Shown: positions 9,629 through 19,515, counted from the stretch's first letter. The stretch: 64,000 bases of DNA from Wandonia sp964447015 (GCA_964447015.1 CAYUQU010000005.1:39404-103403); one strand, 5' to 3'. Notes: generated from the sequence alone by a model not told the origin. Numbers and translations: made by a program.

Positions 9629-9945
9629 AAATAGAGTTGATTTAGAGTGTTTGGTAAGTAATGATTAAACTTTCAGGTACTTATCATATAGACAAAAGAC
9701 TTTGTAAACCTATTTTAGGACAAGTTCTTTTCAATCCCCAAGCTCCAGAGGAGCGACATCATAATAGCGGCGTAAGAAATCCGCCGTAAAAAAACAACGA
9801 CGTCAGTAGTTTTTGGCGTGTGTTTTTGACCCAAAAACCATGACAAAAACGATATTAGATGGATAAACCCCATCATGAACAACCACATCCAAAAAATCCC
9901 CCCTTCAAACGAAAAAAACCTTATTTTTGGACAAAATTTAGAATT
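9629..9945. other. Intergenic region with REP-like hairpins and the tyrS promoter
   Basis: This 317-nt stretch lacks a convincing gene. It contains the short hairpin GCTCC-aga-GGAGC (9742-9754) and a second GC-rich pair, CGGCG/CGCCG (9769-9773 and 9782-9786), in a context resembling REP-like hairpins common between Bacteroidota genes. The tyrS promoter box lies at 9922-9929. An in-frame extension of tyrS back to 9859 encodes a Pro/His/Lys-rich stretch unlike the family and is interpreted as non-coding. Confidence 0.55.
9922..9929 (+). promoter_or_regulatory. -7 promoter element of tyrS (TATTTTTG)
   Basis: TATTTTTG matches TAnnTTTG exactly and lies 16 nt before the ATG at 9946. Because it is inside the longer open frame that starts at 9859, it argues for the later start. 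The -33 region is weak. Confidence 0.6.
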
Positions 9946-11241
9946 ATGCCCACAAATTTCGTTGAAGAACTACGTTGGAGAGGAATGATCCACGACATCA
10001 TGCCAGGAGCTGAAGAACATCTATTAGAGGAGATGCGTGGTGCTTATGTGGGTATTGACCCTACAGCAGATTCTTTACACATTGGGCATCTTGTAGGTGT
10101 AATGATGTTGCGTCATTTTCAAAAAGCAGGACACAAACCCTTTGCTTTGATAGGTGGTGCGACAGGCATGATAGGCGACCCGTCAGGAAAATCACAGGAA
10201 AGAAATTTACTGGATGAAGAAACTCTCCGCCATAACCAAGATTCTATTAAAAATCAATTGGCGAAATTCTTGGATTTTGATACAAGTGATGCAAATTCAG
10301 CTGTGTTAGTCAACAATTACGATTGGATGAAGGAATTCTCTTTCCTCGACTTCATTCGCGATGTGGGTAAGCATATCACGGTGAACTACATGATGGCAAA
10401 GGATTCTGTCAAAAAACGTATTACTGGAGAAGATAGCGAGGGCATGTCCTACACCGAATTCTCATACCAATTGGTTCAAGGATACGACTTCTTGCATTTA
10501 TACCGCGAACACTCATGCTCTTTGCAAATGGGTGGCTCGGATCAGTGGGGGAATATCACAACGGGTACAGAATTGATTCGCCGAATTGGTGGAGGTAAAG
10601 CTTTTGCGCTTACTTGTCCATTAATTACCAAAGCTGATGGAACAAAATTTGGGAAATCTGAGGGAGGAAATATTTGGTTAGATCCAGTACGTACTTCGCC
10701 CTACAAATTCTACCAATACTGGCTCAACACATCGGATGAAGATGCAGAGAAATACATCAAAATCTTTACTTTCATTCCTAAAGAGGAAATAGAATCGTTG
10801 ACTAAAGCACATCACGAAGCTCCGCACGAGCGAAGTCTGCAACGCCGTTTAGCAGAAGAATTGACTGTTATGGTACATTCTCAAGAAGAATTGGAGAACG
10901 CTATCACAGCTTCAAACATTCTCTTTGGAAAATCAACAGGTGAGGATTTGCGCAAACTGACAGAGCAACAATTTATGGAAATTTTTGACGGCGTTCAACA
11001 AGCTACAGTATCGAAATCAGATGTTTCAGCTGGGCTAACTATCGTTGACGCACTAGCGGGAAAAACAAATTTCTTATCGTCAAACGGTGAGGCACGAAGA
11101 GAGTTGAAAGCCAATGCAATATCAGTGAATAAAGAAAAAGTTGGTGAAGATTTTGTTCTTTCAGAAAACGATTTGATTAACGGGAAATATGCCCTAATCG
11201 GGAAAGGAAAGAAAACGAACTTTATTTTGATTGTGGAGTAA
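9946..11241 (+). CDS. tyrS: Tyrosyl-tRNA synthetase
   Basis: 431 residues from this start, typical for bacterial TyrRS. It charges tRNA-Tyr with tyrosine. The class I signature HIGH is at 45-48 and the KMSKS-equivalent KFGKS at 234-238; the tyrosine-binding YTEFSYQLVQGYDF and GGSDQWGN segments are intact, and the C-terminal 70 residues form an S4-like RNA-binding domain. The frame is open back to 9859, but the promoter box at 9922 and lack of family similarity put the start at 9946. Confidence 0.95.
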   Translation: MPTNFVEELRWRGMIHDIMPGAEEHLLEEMRGAYVGIDPTADSLHIGHLVGVMMLRHFQKAGHKPFALIGGATGMIGDPSGKSQERNLLDEETLRHNQDSIKNQLAKFLDFDTSDANSAVLVNNYDWMKEFSFLDFIRDVGKHITVNYMMAKDSVKKRITGEDSEGMSYTEFSYQLVQGYDFLHLYREHSCSLQMGGSDQWGNITTGTELIRRIGGGKAFALTCPLITKADGTKFGKSEGGNIWLDPVRTSPYKFYQYWLNTSDEDAEKYIKIFTFIPKEEIESLTKAHHEAPHERSLQRRLAEELTVMVHSQEELENAITASNILFGKSTGEDLRKLTEQQFMEIFDGVQQATVSKSDVSAGLTIVDALAGKTNFLSSNGEARRELKANAISVNKEKVGEDFVLSENDLINGKYALIGKGKKTNFILIVE

Positions 11242-11364
11242 TTTCTCGTTTCTGCTCAATTCCACTCATCATAATGAAGAGATGAAGTTCGTCTCAAAAA
11301 GAATGTTGTTTTATAAATAGATCTTCCTCATTGCGACCCAATTTGAGTCTAATTTCTAACTTCT

Positions 11365-11397
11365 AAAAGCCTGCCCAGATTATTGTCGGGGTCTTTT
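11365..11397 (+). terminator. Possible imperfect terminator after tyrS
   Basis: AAAAGCCTGCCCAGA and TGTCGGGGTCTTTT can form an imperfect hairpin around a TTAT loop, ending in a short T-run. Several mismatches make it weak. Confidence 0.35.
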
Positions 11398-11420
11398 GTC
11401 TTAAATTGACGCTACTTTCT

Positions 11421-11428
11421 TAGTTTTG
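11421..11428 (+). promoter_or_regulatory. -7 promoter element immediately before a GTG start (TAGTTTTG)
   Basis: TAGTTTTG matches TAnnTTTG. A TTG at 11396-11398 lies 22 nt upstream as a possible -33 box. The start codon of the glycosyltransferase is only 6 nt downstream, so the message would have almost no leader. Confidence 0.55.
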
Positions 11429-11433
11429 TATCC

Positions 11434-12555
11434 GTGGAAAAACGCAAACGCATTCTCGTCGCAGTTACCAACGACCTTGTTACAGACAATCGTGTGGACA
11501 AGGTGTGCATGTTCTTGTTTGAGAATGGGTTTGATGTATTACTCGTCGGCAGAAAAAGGAAGAATAGTTTAGAGCTGAGTCCGCGCCCTTATCAAATGAA
11601 GCGAATGACGCTGTTGTTTGACAAAGGAGCCATGTTCTACGCAGAATACAACATTCGCCTTTTCTTGATGCTGATTTTTAGTCGGGGCAAACATATTCTA
11701 TCCAATGATTTAGATACGCTTTTGGCTTGTTTCATGGCTTCAAAAATGAAAGGTGCCAAATTGGTTTACGACACGCATGAATATTTTACAGAAGTTCCCG
11801 AATTAGTAAGTCGTCCAAAAATCAAGCGAATTTGGGAGCGAATTGAAAAATGGATTTTCCCGAAATTGAAAACGATTTATACGGTTAATGAGTCGATTGC
11901 TTCCAGATACAAGGAAAAATACGGGAATGAAATTCGCGTGGTGCGCAATGTTTCACGCAAATGGAATCCCGAAAGACAGGTTAGCAAAGCAGAACTTGGT
12001 ATTCCTGAAGATAAAAAACTCTTGATAGTGCAAGGAGCTGGAATCAATATCGACCGTGGAATTGAAGAGGCAGTTGAAGCCATGAAATATACGGAAGGAT
12101 TGTTTTTGATGATTGTAGGAGACGGTGATGTGGTTCCTCAGCTTAAAAAACACGTAAACGACCACCATTTGAACGACAAAGTGAAGTTTTATGGAAAACG
12201 TCCTTACAGCGAATTGATGTACTTTACACATCACGCAGATCTTGGTTTGACATTGGATAAAGACACCAATTTGAATTATCGTTTTTCGCTGCCAAACAAA
12301 GTTTTCGATTACATCCACGGTGGAACTCCCGTAATTTCTTCTGATTTACCTGAAATTCGAAAAGTAATAGATCGTTATAAAGTCGGTACATTTATTCCTT
12401 CACATAACCCAGAGGAGTTGGGCAAATTTTTCATGACATTATTTGAGAATGAAACGCAAATGGCAGAGTGGAAAGAAAACTGTGCAAAAGCAGCCGAAGT
12501 GCTCAGCTGGGAACACGAAGAAACCATTTTAAAAGAAATTTATGAACTCAGTTGA
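11434..12555 (+). CDS. Glycosyltransferase family 4 protein
   Basis: 373 residues, GT-B fold. The N-terminal half begins KRILVAVTNDLVTDNRVDKV and contains the acceptor-side DTHEYFTEVPEL; the C-terminal half has the nucleotide-sugar site with GAGINIDRGIEEAVEAM, VGDGD, and the EX7E-like stretch before GGTPVISSDLPEIRKV. It should transfer a sugar from a nucleotide donor to a cell-surface glycan or lipid acceptor; donor and acceptor are unknown. The GTG start follows the promoter -7 box by 6 nt. It overlaps the next glycosyltransferase gene by 14 nt, so they form an operon. Confidence 0.85.
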   Translation: MEKRKRILVAVTNDLVTDNRVDKVCMFLFENGFDVLLVGRKRKNSLELSPRPYQMKRMTLLFDKGAMFYAEYNIRLFLMLIFSRGKHILSNDLDTLLACFMASKMKGAKLVYDTHEYFTEVPELVSRPKIKRIWERIEKWIFPKLKTIYTVNESIASRYKEKYGNEIRVVRNVSRKWNPERQVSKAELGIPEDKKLLIVQGAGINIDRGIEEAVEAMKYTEGLFLMIVGDGDVVPQLKKHVNDHHLNDKVKFYGKRPYSELMYFTHHADLGLTLDKDTNLNYRFSLPNKVFDYIHGGTPVISSDLPEIRKVIDRYKVGTFIPSHNPEELGKFFMTLFENETQMAEWKENCAKAAEVLSWEHEETILKEIYELS

Positions 12556-13678
12556 TTCATCTGGTATCCACATTGTTTCTTTCGACGTCCCCTATCCATT
12601 TGATTACGGTGGTGTGATTGATGTTTATCATCGTTGCAAAGCTTTAAAAGCACTCGGCGTTCGTGTAATTCTGCATTGCTACGAATACGGTCGGGGTAAA
12701 CGGGATGAACTGCTCGAAGTGGCTGATGAAGTGCATTACTATACTCGTGATAAAAATCCATTTTTGGTTCTCTCGCCCATTCCGTTTATCGTCAGAAGTA
12801 GAGCGTCAGGAAAGTTGCTGAAAAATCTAACTAAAGACAATTACCCTATCATACTTGAGGGAATTCACACCTGCTATTTCTTAGCAAACAAACTTTTTAA
12901 AAACAGGTGGATCGGTGTTCGTGCACACAATGTGGAGCACGATTATTACGAAGAACTAGCAAAGATAGAACCCAATTGGAAAAAACGCCTTTTCTTTAAA
13001 TTCGAAGCGTATAAATTGTCAAAATTTGAAGCTGTTTTTCGCTTTGCGGATGAAATACTTACCGTAACACCCAAAGACAACGACTATTTTCAAAAAAAAT
13101 ACGGAAAAGGTGTTTATGTGCCTGTTTTTAACCCTTTGAACTGGGGAGAAGGAGAACGGGGAATAGGAGATTATGCTCTTTTTCACGGAAATCTTTCTGT
13201 AGTTGAAAATGAAAATGCCGTTCGCTATATTGTGACCGAACTTTGGGATAATACTTGTGAACTAAAACTTGTTGTTGCAGGAAAAGACCCATCAGAAAGT
13301 TTTACGAATTGGTTGGCAAATCAACCTTTTGAGATCACATGTATCCCAAATCCCGAAAACGAAGCGCTCAATAAGCTAATTCGAGAAGCCAAAATCAATT
13401 TGTTACCCACTACCCAAAACACGGGAATTAAGCATAAACTCCTCAACGCACTTGCGAATGGTGGTTACTGCATAGCCAACACGATGATGGTAGAAGGTAC
13501 TGGCTTAGAAGACCTTTGTAATATTGCAAACACGGTTGATGAGTGGAAAATAATGATAAAAAAGTTAGCTCAAGATCCAAATAACGCAGCGCTTTTTGAC
13601 GAACGAACAGCAAAATTAAAGGCAATCTTTGACCTTGAAGTAAATGCGCGGTTGATACTTGAGTTGACGCAAAGGTAA
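12542..13678 (+). CDS. Glycosyltransferase, GT4-like
   Basis: 378 residues with an N-terminal SFDVPYPFDYGGVIDVYHR segment typical of GT-B glycosyltransferases with a glycine loop, and a C-terminal donor domain containing FHGNLSVVENENAVRYI, VVAGKDPS and GIKHKLLNALANGGYCIAN. It resembles GT4 enzymes acting in glycan assembly, but the motif set is more divergent than in the preceding gene. The reading frame starts 14 nt inside that gene, so translation is probably coupled. The specific glycan is not apparent, because no other polysaccharide genes surround the pair. Confidence 0.8.
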   Translation: MNSVDSSGIHIVSFDVPYPFDYGGVIDVYHRCKALKALGVRVILHCYEYGRGKRDELLEVADEVHYYTRDKNPFLVLSPIPFIVRSRASGKLLKNLTKDNYPIILEGIHTCYFLANKLFKNRWIGVRAHNVEHDYYEELAKIEPNWKKRLFFKFEAYKLSKFEAVFRFADEILTVTPKDNDYFQKKYGKGVYVPVFNPLNWGEGERGIGDYALFHGNLSVVENENAVRYIVTELWDNTCELKLVVAGKDPSESFTNWLANQPFEITCIPNPENEALNKLIREAKINLLPTTQNTGIKHKLLNALANGGYCIANTMMVEGTGLEDLCNIANTVDEWKIMIKKLAQDPNNAALFDERTAKLKAIFDLEVNARLILELTQR

Positions 13679-13695
13679 GAGAGAATTACCTTGAA

Positions 13696-14403
13696 TTAAT
13701 TTTCAGAAGAAGAATAAGGATCGAAATCCTTTATTGTGTTAAGCGAATGAATTTTTCCCTCTTCCACGCGAATCACTCTCCCGCCAAATTGTTCCATCAG
13801 CGATAAATCGTGTGTAGCCATCAATACAGAAGTTCCTTCACCGGCAATTGCCATTAAAAGGTGCATGATATCTTTGGAAGTCTCTGGGTCAAGATTTCCA
13901 GTTGGCTCATCGGCAAGAATCAGTTCTGGTTTATTAATCAAAGCTCGCGCAATAGAAATACGTTGCTGTTCACCACCTGAAAGTTCGTGTGGCATTCGAT
14001 ATGCTTTCTCGCCTAAACCGATAAGATTTAGCACTTCCATTCCGCGTTTTTCCATTGCTGTTTTACCTTTCCACCCAGTTGCTTTCATCACAAATACGAG
14101 GTTTTGCATCACCGTTCTGTCCATCAGCAATTGGAAATCTTGAAACACAATTCCAATTTTACGACGTAGAAAAGGAACTTGTTTGCGTTTTAATTTGCGC
14201 AAATCAAAATCTGCAACTCGCCCTGTGCCATCAGCAAGGTTTGCCTCACCGTAAAGTGCTTTTAGCAAACTACTCTTACCGCTCCCCGTTTTTCCTATCA
14301 AAAAAACGAATTCACCCTTCTTTAATTCAAAATCTACATCAAACAACACCAAATGGTCTTGCTGGTAAATTTTTCCTTTGTGTATTTCAATTACATTTTC
14401 CAC
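13696..14403 (-). CDS. FtsE-like ABC transporter ATP-binding protein
   Basis: 235 residues from a GTG start. Walker A GKTGSGKSS, Q-loop FQDFQLL, signature LSGGEQQR and Walker B LILADEPTGNLD are all present, and the order and spacing match the FtsE/LolD class. FtsE with FtsX regulates peptidoglycan hydrolases at division; no FtsX gene is nearby. The frame is open to an ATG at 14529, but the extra 42 residues have no counterpart in the family, so the GTG before ENVIEIHKG is preferred. It is transcribed divergently from the TPR gene. Confidence 0.78.
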   Translation of the reverse strand: MENVIEIHKGKIYQQDHLVLFDVDFELKKGEFVFLIGKTGSGKSSLLKALYGEANLADGTGRVADFDLRKLKRKQVPFLRRKIGIVFQDFQLLMDRTVMQNLVFVMKATGWKGKTAMEKRGMEVLNLIGLGEKAYRMPHELSGGEQQRISIARALINKPELILADEPTGNLDPETSKDIMHLLMAIAGEGTSVLMATHDLSLMEQFGGRVIRVEEGKIHSLNTIKDFDPYSSSEN

Positions 14404-14548
14404 TTCGACGAAGTTAAAGCTATCATAAAGAGATAAAGGTACTACATCAAAAATAATCTTAACATATTTAGGTGCAAAACTTTTGTATAAACCTCTCCAA
14501 CTCCTATAAACTCGATGTAACTTTATCATTTAGAAAAGTTATTTGATC

Positions 14549-17500
14549 ATGATACGTTATCTTCTCACATTCTGTTTGCTTATTTCAGGGTACATCGTTG
14601 CTCAGGATTCGGAGAAATACCACTCTGATGACGCTATCTATTATCATGCTGAAGAATTGTTTCAAAAGGAGCAGTATAGTGCGGCTCGAGAAGAATTTGG
14701 GAGATATATTGCATTAAAAAAACCTTCTAATTCGCCCCTTTATGTAAAAGCCCGATACTATGAAGGTGTGTCTGCACTTGAACTTTACAATGAAGACGGT
14801 GTAAAACTGTTGATTCAATTTTTGACAGAATATCCCGAATCAATTTTTAGAACGGAAATTTATCTTCGCTTAGGTCGCTATTATTATCAAAAGAAACAAT
14901 TTAAAGACGCCATCATTTGGTTTACTAAGCTTTCAAAACAGGATATTCCAGAAGATACGCATGCAGAGTTTTTCTTCAAATTGGGATATGCTAACTTCCA
15001 ATTGGGAAATTTCAAAGAATCGCGAGATGCATTTTTCGAAGTGAAAGATACGCAAACGCAATATGCCTCACCAGCAACGTATTATTACGCACATATTCAT
15101 TATCAAGATAAGTCGTATCAAACGGCGTTAGAGCATTTTAAAAAATTGCTAGATGATGAAAGGTTTAAAGAGGTTGTACCATACTATATCACGCAAATCT
15201 ATTATCTACAAGGAAATTATGAAGGTGTAATCGAATTTGCTCCTGCAATTATGGATTCGATGGCAACTGCGAATTCAACCGAGATTAACCACTTGATTGG
15301 TGATGCTTACTACAAAATTGGCAAATACGATGAGGCTGTACCTTTCCTTTTAGATTATAACAAACAAGCAAAAACAACGCGTGAAGATGATTATCAATTG
15401 GCATACGCAATGTACAAAGCAACAATGTACGAAGAGGCCATTAAATATTTTGATAAAGTCTCCAGAAAACAAGACGAACTCGGTCAGGTTGCTTTCTATC
15501 ATGCGGGAGAATGTTACCTGCGACTTGAAAATTACGTGTACGCACGAACGGCTTTCGAGGCAGCATCTCTTTTAGAATTTGATGAAAAGATTCAAGAAGA
15601 CGCACTTTACAATGTAGCAATTCTTTCATATAAATTAGACCTTAACCCATACAATGAGGCCATTGAAGCTTTTGAACTTTATTTAGAGCGCTATCCAAAT
15701 TCTAATAAAAAGAACGATGTATACCAATACTTGGTAAACGTTTATATGACGACAAAAGATTACGACAAAGCGCTTCGTTCTATTGATGCCTTGCCATCGC
15801 CAAATATTCGTATGAAAAGTGCGTATCAAATGATTGCTTATAACAAAGGGGTTGAAGAATTTACTCGAGCAAATTATGCGCAATCTATTGAGACTTTTAA
15901 GCTTGTTTCAAGATATCCAATCGAAACAGAGTTAATTGGTAAGGCAAATTTCTGGATTGCAGACGCGCATTACCAGATGAAAAACTACGAACAAGCAGTT
16001 ACAGCATACCGCTATTTTCTTGCTAATGGGGGGAGTATGTTGGGCGCTTTGAGAGCAGAAGCTTATTACAACATCGGCTATGCTTATTTCAACTTAAAAG
16101 ATAAAGTACAAGCTGCTGAAGCATTCCGTACTTATACGCAACAAAGTGTCGTTACGGACAAAAAGAAACTCGCTGACGCTAACATGCGAATTGCAGATTC
16201 ATATTATTTGAGTTCACACGAAGAACCGCTTAAAAACGATGCAGCAATCGAATATTACGAAAAAGTGATTCAAGCGCAACAAGGGTTTGAAGACAGAGCT
16301 CGTTTCTACCAAGCAAAATGTTACGGCTTTAAAGATCAGCGAGACAAACAGTTGAAATCTTTGTTAGACATCATCAATAATCACCCAGGGTCTCCTTTCA
16401 TGGTTAAATCAATCTTTGAGGCTGGAATTGTTACTCGAAATCAAAATAAGGTAAACGAGTCGATAGGGTACTTTGAGCAGATTCTACGAGATCATCCAAA
16501 CAATAATTTAGCAAAAGATGCATTGTATGAATTAGCTGTTACTTACTTGAGAAAATCTGATCTTGTAAAAGCAGAAAGTTACCTTAACAGGGTGCTTCTT
16601 GAGTACGGTGGCGATGAGAAAATGTGTAAGTATGCTTCGCAAAAAATGATTGAGGTTTACCAAAAATCTGGAGAGCCATTTAAAATCACTCAGCTTGCGC
16701 ATAAGTACCCATGTGCTGGAATTACAGCCGATTTACAGGATTCAATATACTTTAATACTGCGTATGATTTGTTCTTAGACAGTAACTACGCGAAAGCCAT
16801 TCCTAAGTTTAAAGAATATCTTGATGCATACCCAAACGGTCTTCAAAAATACCGTGCAATATACTTCACAGCACAATCGTATTACGAATTAGATCAAAAA
16901 GAAGAAGCGTATAAATACTACTTGCAAGTATTGGATGGGAATCAACGTGCATATCACGAAACAGCACTTGCGCGCACAGCTAATTTCGAATATAACACAG
17001 GGAACTACGCCGATGCGATTCTCCATTACTCGCTTTTGAAAGATGAAGCTTCTACCCCACATCGTATCTATTCCGCTCACCTCGGTTTAATGCGCTGTCA
17101 TTTCTTACTTGAAAACTGGGCTAATTCACTTGAATCTGCTGAAGTCGTTTACGCCAATGGACTTGCTGAACAATCAGAAAAACTGGAAGCACAATTCTGC
17201 CGCGGGATTTCTTATGCTCGAATGGGGCAATACAACGAAGCTATTGAACCACTAAAGTATGTGATTTCGAAAACTTCGACTGTAATTGGCGCTCAATCGA
17301 AATACACCATTGCAGAAATTTCATACTTAAAAGGTGATTACAAATCTTCTGAAACGCATGTACGTGAATTGCTTAAAATGAAACCAGGGTACGATTTCTG
17401 GATTGCAAAAGCGCTTATCCTTCAAACGCGAAATCTAATTATGATGGAGGATCTTTTTCAAGCTGAGCACACCTTAAACTCCGTTATTCGAAATTACACA

Positions 17501-17647
17501 AACACAACAGATGGTATTTTAGATGAAGCAAATGAACTGATGCAAGAGTTACTTCAACTAAAAGACAAACCAAAAGAAGTTGAAGAACAAGGTGATTACA
17601 TTATCGAAATGGAAGAAGACACGCAGGAAGGAGGTTCAAATGATTAA
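14549..17647 (+). CDS. Giant secreted tetratricopeptide-repeat protein
   Basis: 1032 residues. The signal peptide MIRYLLTFCLLISGYIVAQ is followed almost entirely by TPR-type helical repeats, many with the pattern Y-x-x-A-I-x-x-F or Y-x-x-A-x-x-Y, ending in an acidic tail rich in Glu, Asp and Gly. TPR arrays act as scaffolds for protein assembly, here in the periplasm. The last 8 nt overlap the next gene, an outer-membrane barrel protein, and a strong AGGAAGGAGG site lies just before its ATG. This implies tight co-expression and probably a shared complex. In-frame TTG at 14543 is an unlikely start. Confidence 0.85.
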   Translation: MIRYLLTFCLLISGYIVAQDSEKYHSDDAIYYHAEELFQKEQYSAAREEFGRYIALKKPSNSPLYVKARYYEGVSALELYNEDGVKLLIQFLTEYPESIFRTEIYLRLGRYYYQKKQFKDAIIWFTKLSKQDIPEDTHAEFFFKLGYANFQLGNFKESRDAFFEVKDTQTQYASPATYYYAHIHYQDKSYQTALEHFKKLLDDERFKEVVPYYITQIYYLQGNYEGVIEFAPAIMDSMATANSTEINHLIGDAYYKIGKYDEAVPFLLDYNKQAKTTREDDYQLAYAMYKATMYEEAIKYFDKVSRKQDELGQVAFYHAGECYLRLENYVYARTAFEAASLLEFDEKIQEDALYNVAILSYKLDLNPYNEAIEAFELYLERYPNSNKKNDVYQYLVNVYMTTKDYDKALRSIDALPSPNIRMKSAYQMIAYNKGVEEFTRANYAQSIETFKLVSRYPIETELIGKANFWIADAHYQMKNYEQAVTAYRYFLANGGSMLGALRAEAYYNIGYAYFNLKDKVQAAEAFRTYTQQSVVTDKKKLADANMRIADSYYLSSHEEPLKNDAAIEYYEKVIQAQQGFEDRARFYQAKCYGFKDQRDKQLKSLLDIINNHPGSPFMVKSIFEAGIVTRNQNKVNESIGYFEQILRDHPNNNLAKDALYELAVTYLRKSDLVKAESYLNRVLLEYGGDEKMCKYASQKMIEVYQKSGEPFKITQLAHKYPCAGITADLQDSIYFNTAYDLFLDSNYAKAIPKFKEYLDAYPNGLQKYRAIYFTAQSYYELDQKEEAYKYYLQVLDGNQRAYHETALARTANFEYNTGNYADAILHYSLLKDEASTPHRIYSAHLGLMRCHFLLENWANSLESAEVVYANGLAEQSEKLEAQFCRGISYARMGQYNEAIEPLKYVISKTSTVIGAQSKYTIAEISYLKGDYKSSETHVRELLKMKPGYDFWIAKALILQTRNLIMMEDLFQAEHTLNSVIRNYTNTTDGILDEANELMQELLQLKDKPKEVEEQGDYIIEMEEDTQEGGSND

Positions 17648-19346
17648 GCATCTCACATCAATAATTGCCATTTTAGTGGGCGGAATGCTCTTTGCGCAGA
17701 ACGAAGGTGGATATACTTTTACTTATCAAGCTGAACGCGAAATTGAACCTGTGTATCGGATTGCAGAAAAACCTGTAATTCTGGATACGGTAATTCCAAC
17801 ACCACAGGTAAGCTACCCATTATTGTCGCTTCACAAACAACATAGTTTTGAGTTGGAACTGATAGAACCTGCGAAAGTGAAATTGGTTGACAAACTTCCT
17901 AAACTATACCATAGCTACGTAAAGCTCGGTTTTGGTAATTACAACATGCCTTTGGGTGAACTTTATGTAAACTCAACTCGTTCGCGCAAATATCATTGGG
18001 GAGTTAGTGCTAAACACTTAAGTTCATGGGGTAAGATAAAAGGATACGCACCTTCTCAATTTGACCGCACAAGATTGGATTTGTACGGCAAAATGATTGA
18101 AGATGATTATACAATCACAGCTAAGTTTAATTACTTCAATCAAGGCTTACATTTCTACGGAATTGAAAATGAAAATGTACCGAAAGACAGTATTCGCCAA
18201 CGTTTCAATAATACTGGGATTTTTGCTCAATACGATTCACACAAAAAAGACAGTGCAAATCTGAATTACCGCGTGGGGTTAGAATACAACAATTATTTTG
18301 ACCGCCAACGTGCAGATACACTGGAGAAATGGAATGCACGTGAAAATTATCTAGGTATTTATTCAGCCTTTGATTACAAACTGAATAGTGAGGTTTACGC
18401 CGCAGATTTCAATGTCCGCTACAATAATTACAAATACGGAATTGAGGATTCAACTCTCATCGCTTTAGATTCAGGTTTCATTGATAACAATGTATTGGTA
18501 AACATCAAACCAAACATAACGACTATTGGAAAAAACGGAAAATGGTCTGTTAATGTAGGAGTAGATTTAGTTCTGGACGCGCGTGAAAAAACAAATTTCA
18601 TTGCTGTGCCTTTAGCTAAATTCCAATATTCATTCTTTAACGATATCTTAATTCCGTACGTTGGGTTAAATGGTGGAGTAAGACAAAACACCTTCAAATC
18701 TGTAAGTCAGGAAAATCCATTTGTGTCGTCAAATATTGAGCTCCGCAATGAATACAACGCGTTAAACCTGAACGGTGGTATTAAGGGTGTGCTATCAAAA
18801 CGAATTTCGTTTGATGCCAATATTTCGTTTGGAAAGTTCACCAACAAACTACTTTATGTAATAGACACAGTATATTCGGGTGGAAATCGATTCACTGCAG
18901 CATACGACACTATGAATATCACGCGGATTGGAGCAAGTATTTCATATCAAGTGAGCGAAAAAATCAAAATTGACGTATCAGGTCAGTATTATAGCTATAT
19001 GACGAAGTTCTATCCTTACGCATGGAATTTGCCTGATTATGTGATTCAATTGCGTGGACACTACAACTTGTTTGAGAAATTCTATATCAACCTTGATTTA
19101 ACTATGCTTGGTGGTCGTAAAGGACTTGAATATGGGCCTGGAGAGGGAATCCAACTTGAAGAAGTGTATCACTACAGCAAACTCGGTTTCTTAGCTGATG
19201 CCAACCTTGGAATTGAATACCGATACAACAAACGCATTTCGGCTTTTATCCAATTCAATAATTTTGCTGCACAGCAATACCAAAGATGGCAGCGTTATCC
19301 TGTACAACAGTTTCAGGTATTGGGTGGGGTGACATTTAGATTCTAA
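17640..19346 (+). CDS. Outer-membrane beta-barrel protein (TonB-receptor-like barrel)
   Basis: 568 residues. A signal peptide ending near GGMLFAQ is followed by a short periplasmic segment with a Pro/Glu-rich linker, then many amphipathic strands with aromatic girdles (GVSAKHLSSWG, YTITAKFNYFNQG, IRIGASISYQVSEK-like patterns) and a C-terminal GGVTFRF strand ending in phenylalanine, typical of outer-membrane barrels. No plug domain is seen, so it is not a classical TonB-dependent receptor. Start chosen at 17640 because of the AGGAAGGAGG ribosome site and the signal peptide. Co-transcribed with the upstream TPR gene. Confidence 0.82.
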   Translation: MIKHLTSIIAILVGGMLFAQNEGGYTFTYQAEREIEPVYRIAEKPVILDTVIPTPQVSYPLLSLHKQHSFELELIEPAKVKLVDKLPKLYHSYVKLGFGNYNMPLGELYVNSTRSRKYHWGVSAKHLSSWGKIKGYAPSQFDRTRLDLYGKMIEDDYTITAKFNYFNQGLHFYGIENENVPKDSIRQRFNNTGIFAQYDSHKKDSANLNYRVGLEYNNYFDRQRADTLEKWNARENYLGIYSAFDYKLNSEVYAADFNVRYNNYKYGIEDSTLIALDSGFIDNNVLVNIKPNITTIGKNGKWSVNVGVDLVLDAREKTNFIAVPLAKFQYSFFNDILIPYVGLNGGVRQNTFKSVSQENPFVSSNIELRNEYNALNLNGGIKGVLSKRISFDANISFGKFTNKLLYVIDTVYSGGNRFTAAYDTMNITRIGASISYQVSEKIKIDVSGQYYSYMTKFYPYAWNLPDYVIQLRGHYNLFEKFYINLDLTMLGGRKGLEYGPGEGIQLEEVYHYSKLGFLADANLGIEYRYNKRISAFIQFNNFAAQQYQRWQRYPVQQFQVLGGVTFRF

Positions 19347-19464
19347 TAATTACATCTGTTTTCTGTCAAAGATCCAATCCATTAACCAGTGGGCAAAATT
19401 TTCAAGACTAAAGATCCAGTCATTGATGACGGGAACAAAAGAAGTTAGACTTAATAAATCCGCA

Positions 19465-19510
19465 AAAAAACCTGTAGGGGCGAGTCGCGACTCGCCCCTA
19501 CAGGTTTTTT
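19465..19510. repeat. Perfect 46-bp palindrome between convergent genes
   Basis: The sequence from 19465 to 19510 is its own reverse complement, centred between 19487 and 19488, with arms built from AAAAAACCTGTAGGGGCGAG and TCG. The GTAGGGGCGA word is common in dispersed palindromic repeats. Flanking A/T runs would let it act as a bidirectional terminator for the barrel gene and hpf. Confidence 0.8.
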
Positions 19511-19515
19511 ATGAA

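Noticed and set aside
9859..9945. N-terminal extension of tyrS from an upstream ATG
   Set aside because: The extra 29 residues are Pro/His/Lys-rich without family similarity and a promoter -7 box lies inside them.
14404..14529. Longer start of the FtsE-like gene
   Set aside because: 42 residues before the GTG have no FtsE counterpart. The choice between the two is not certain.
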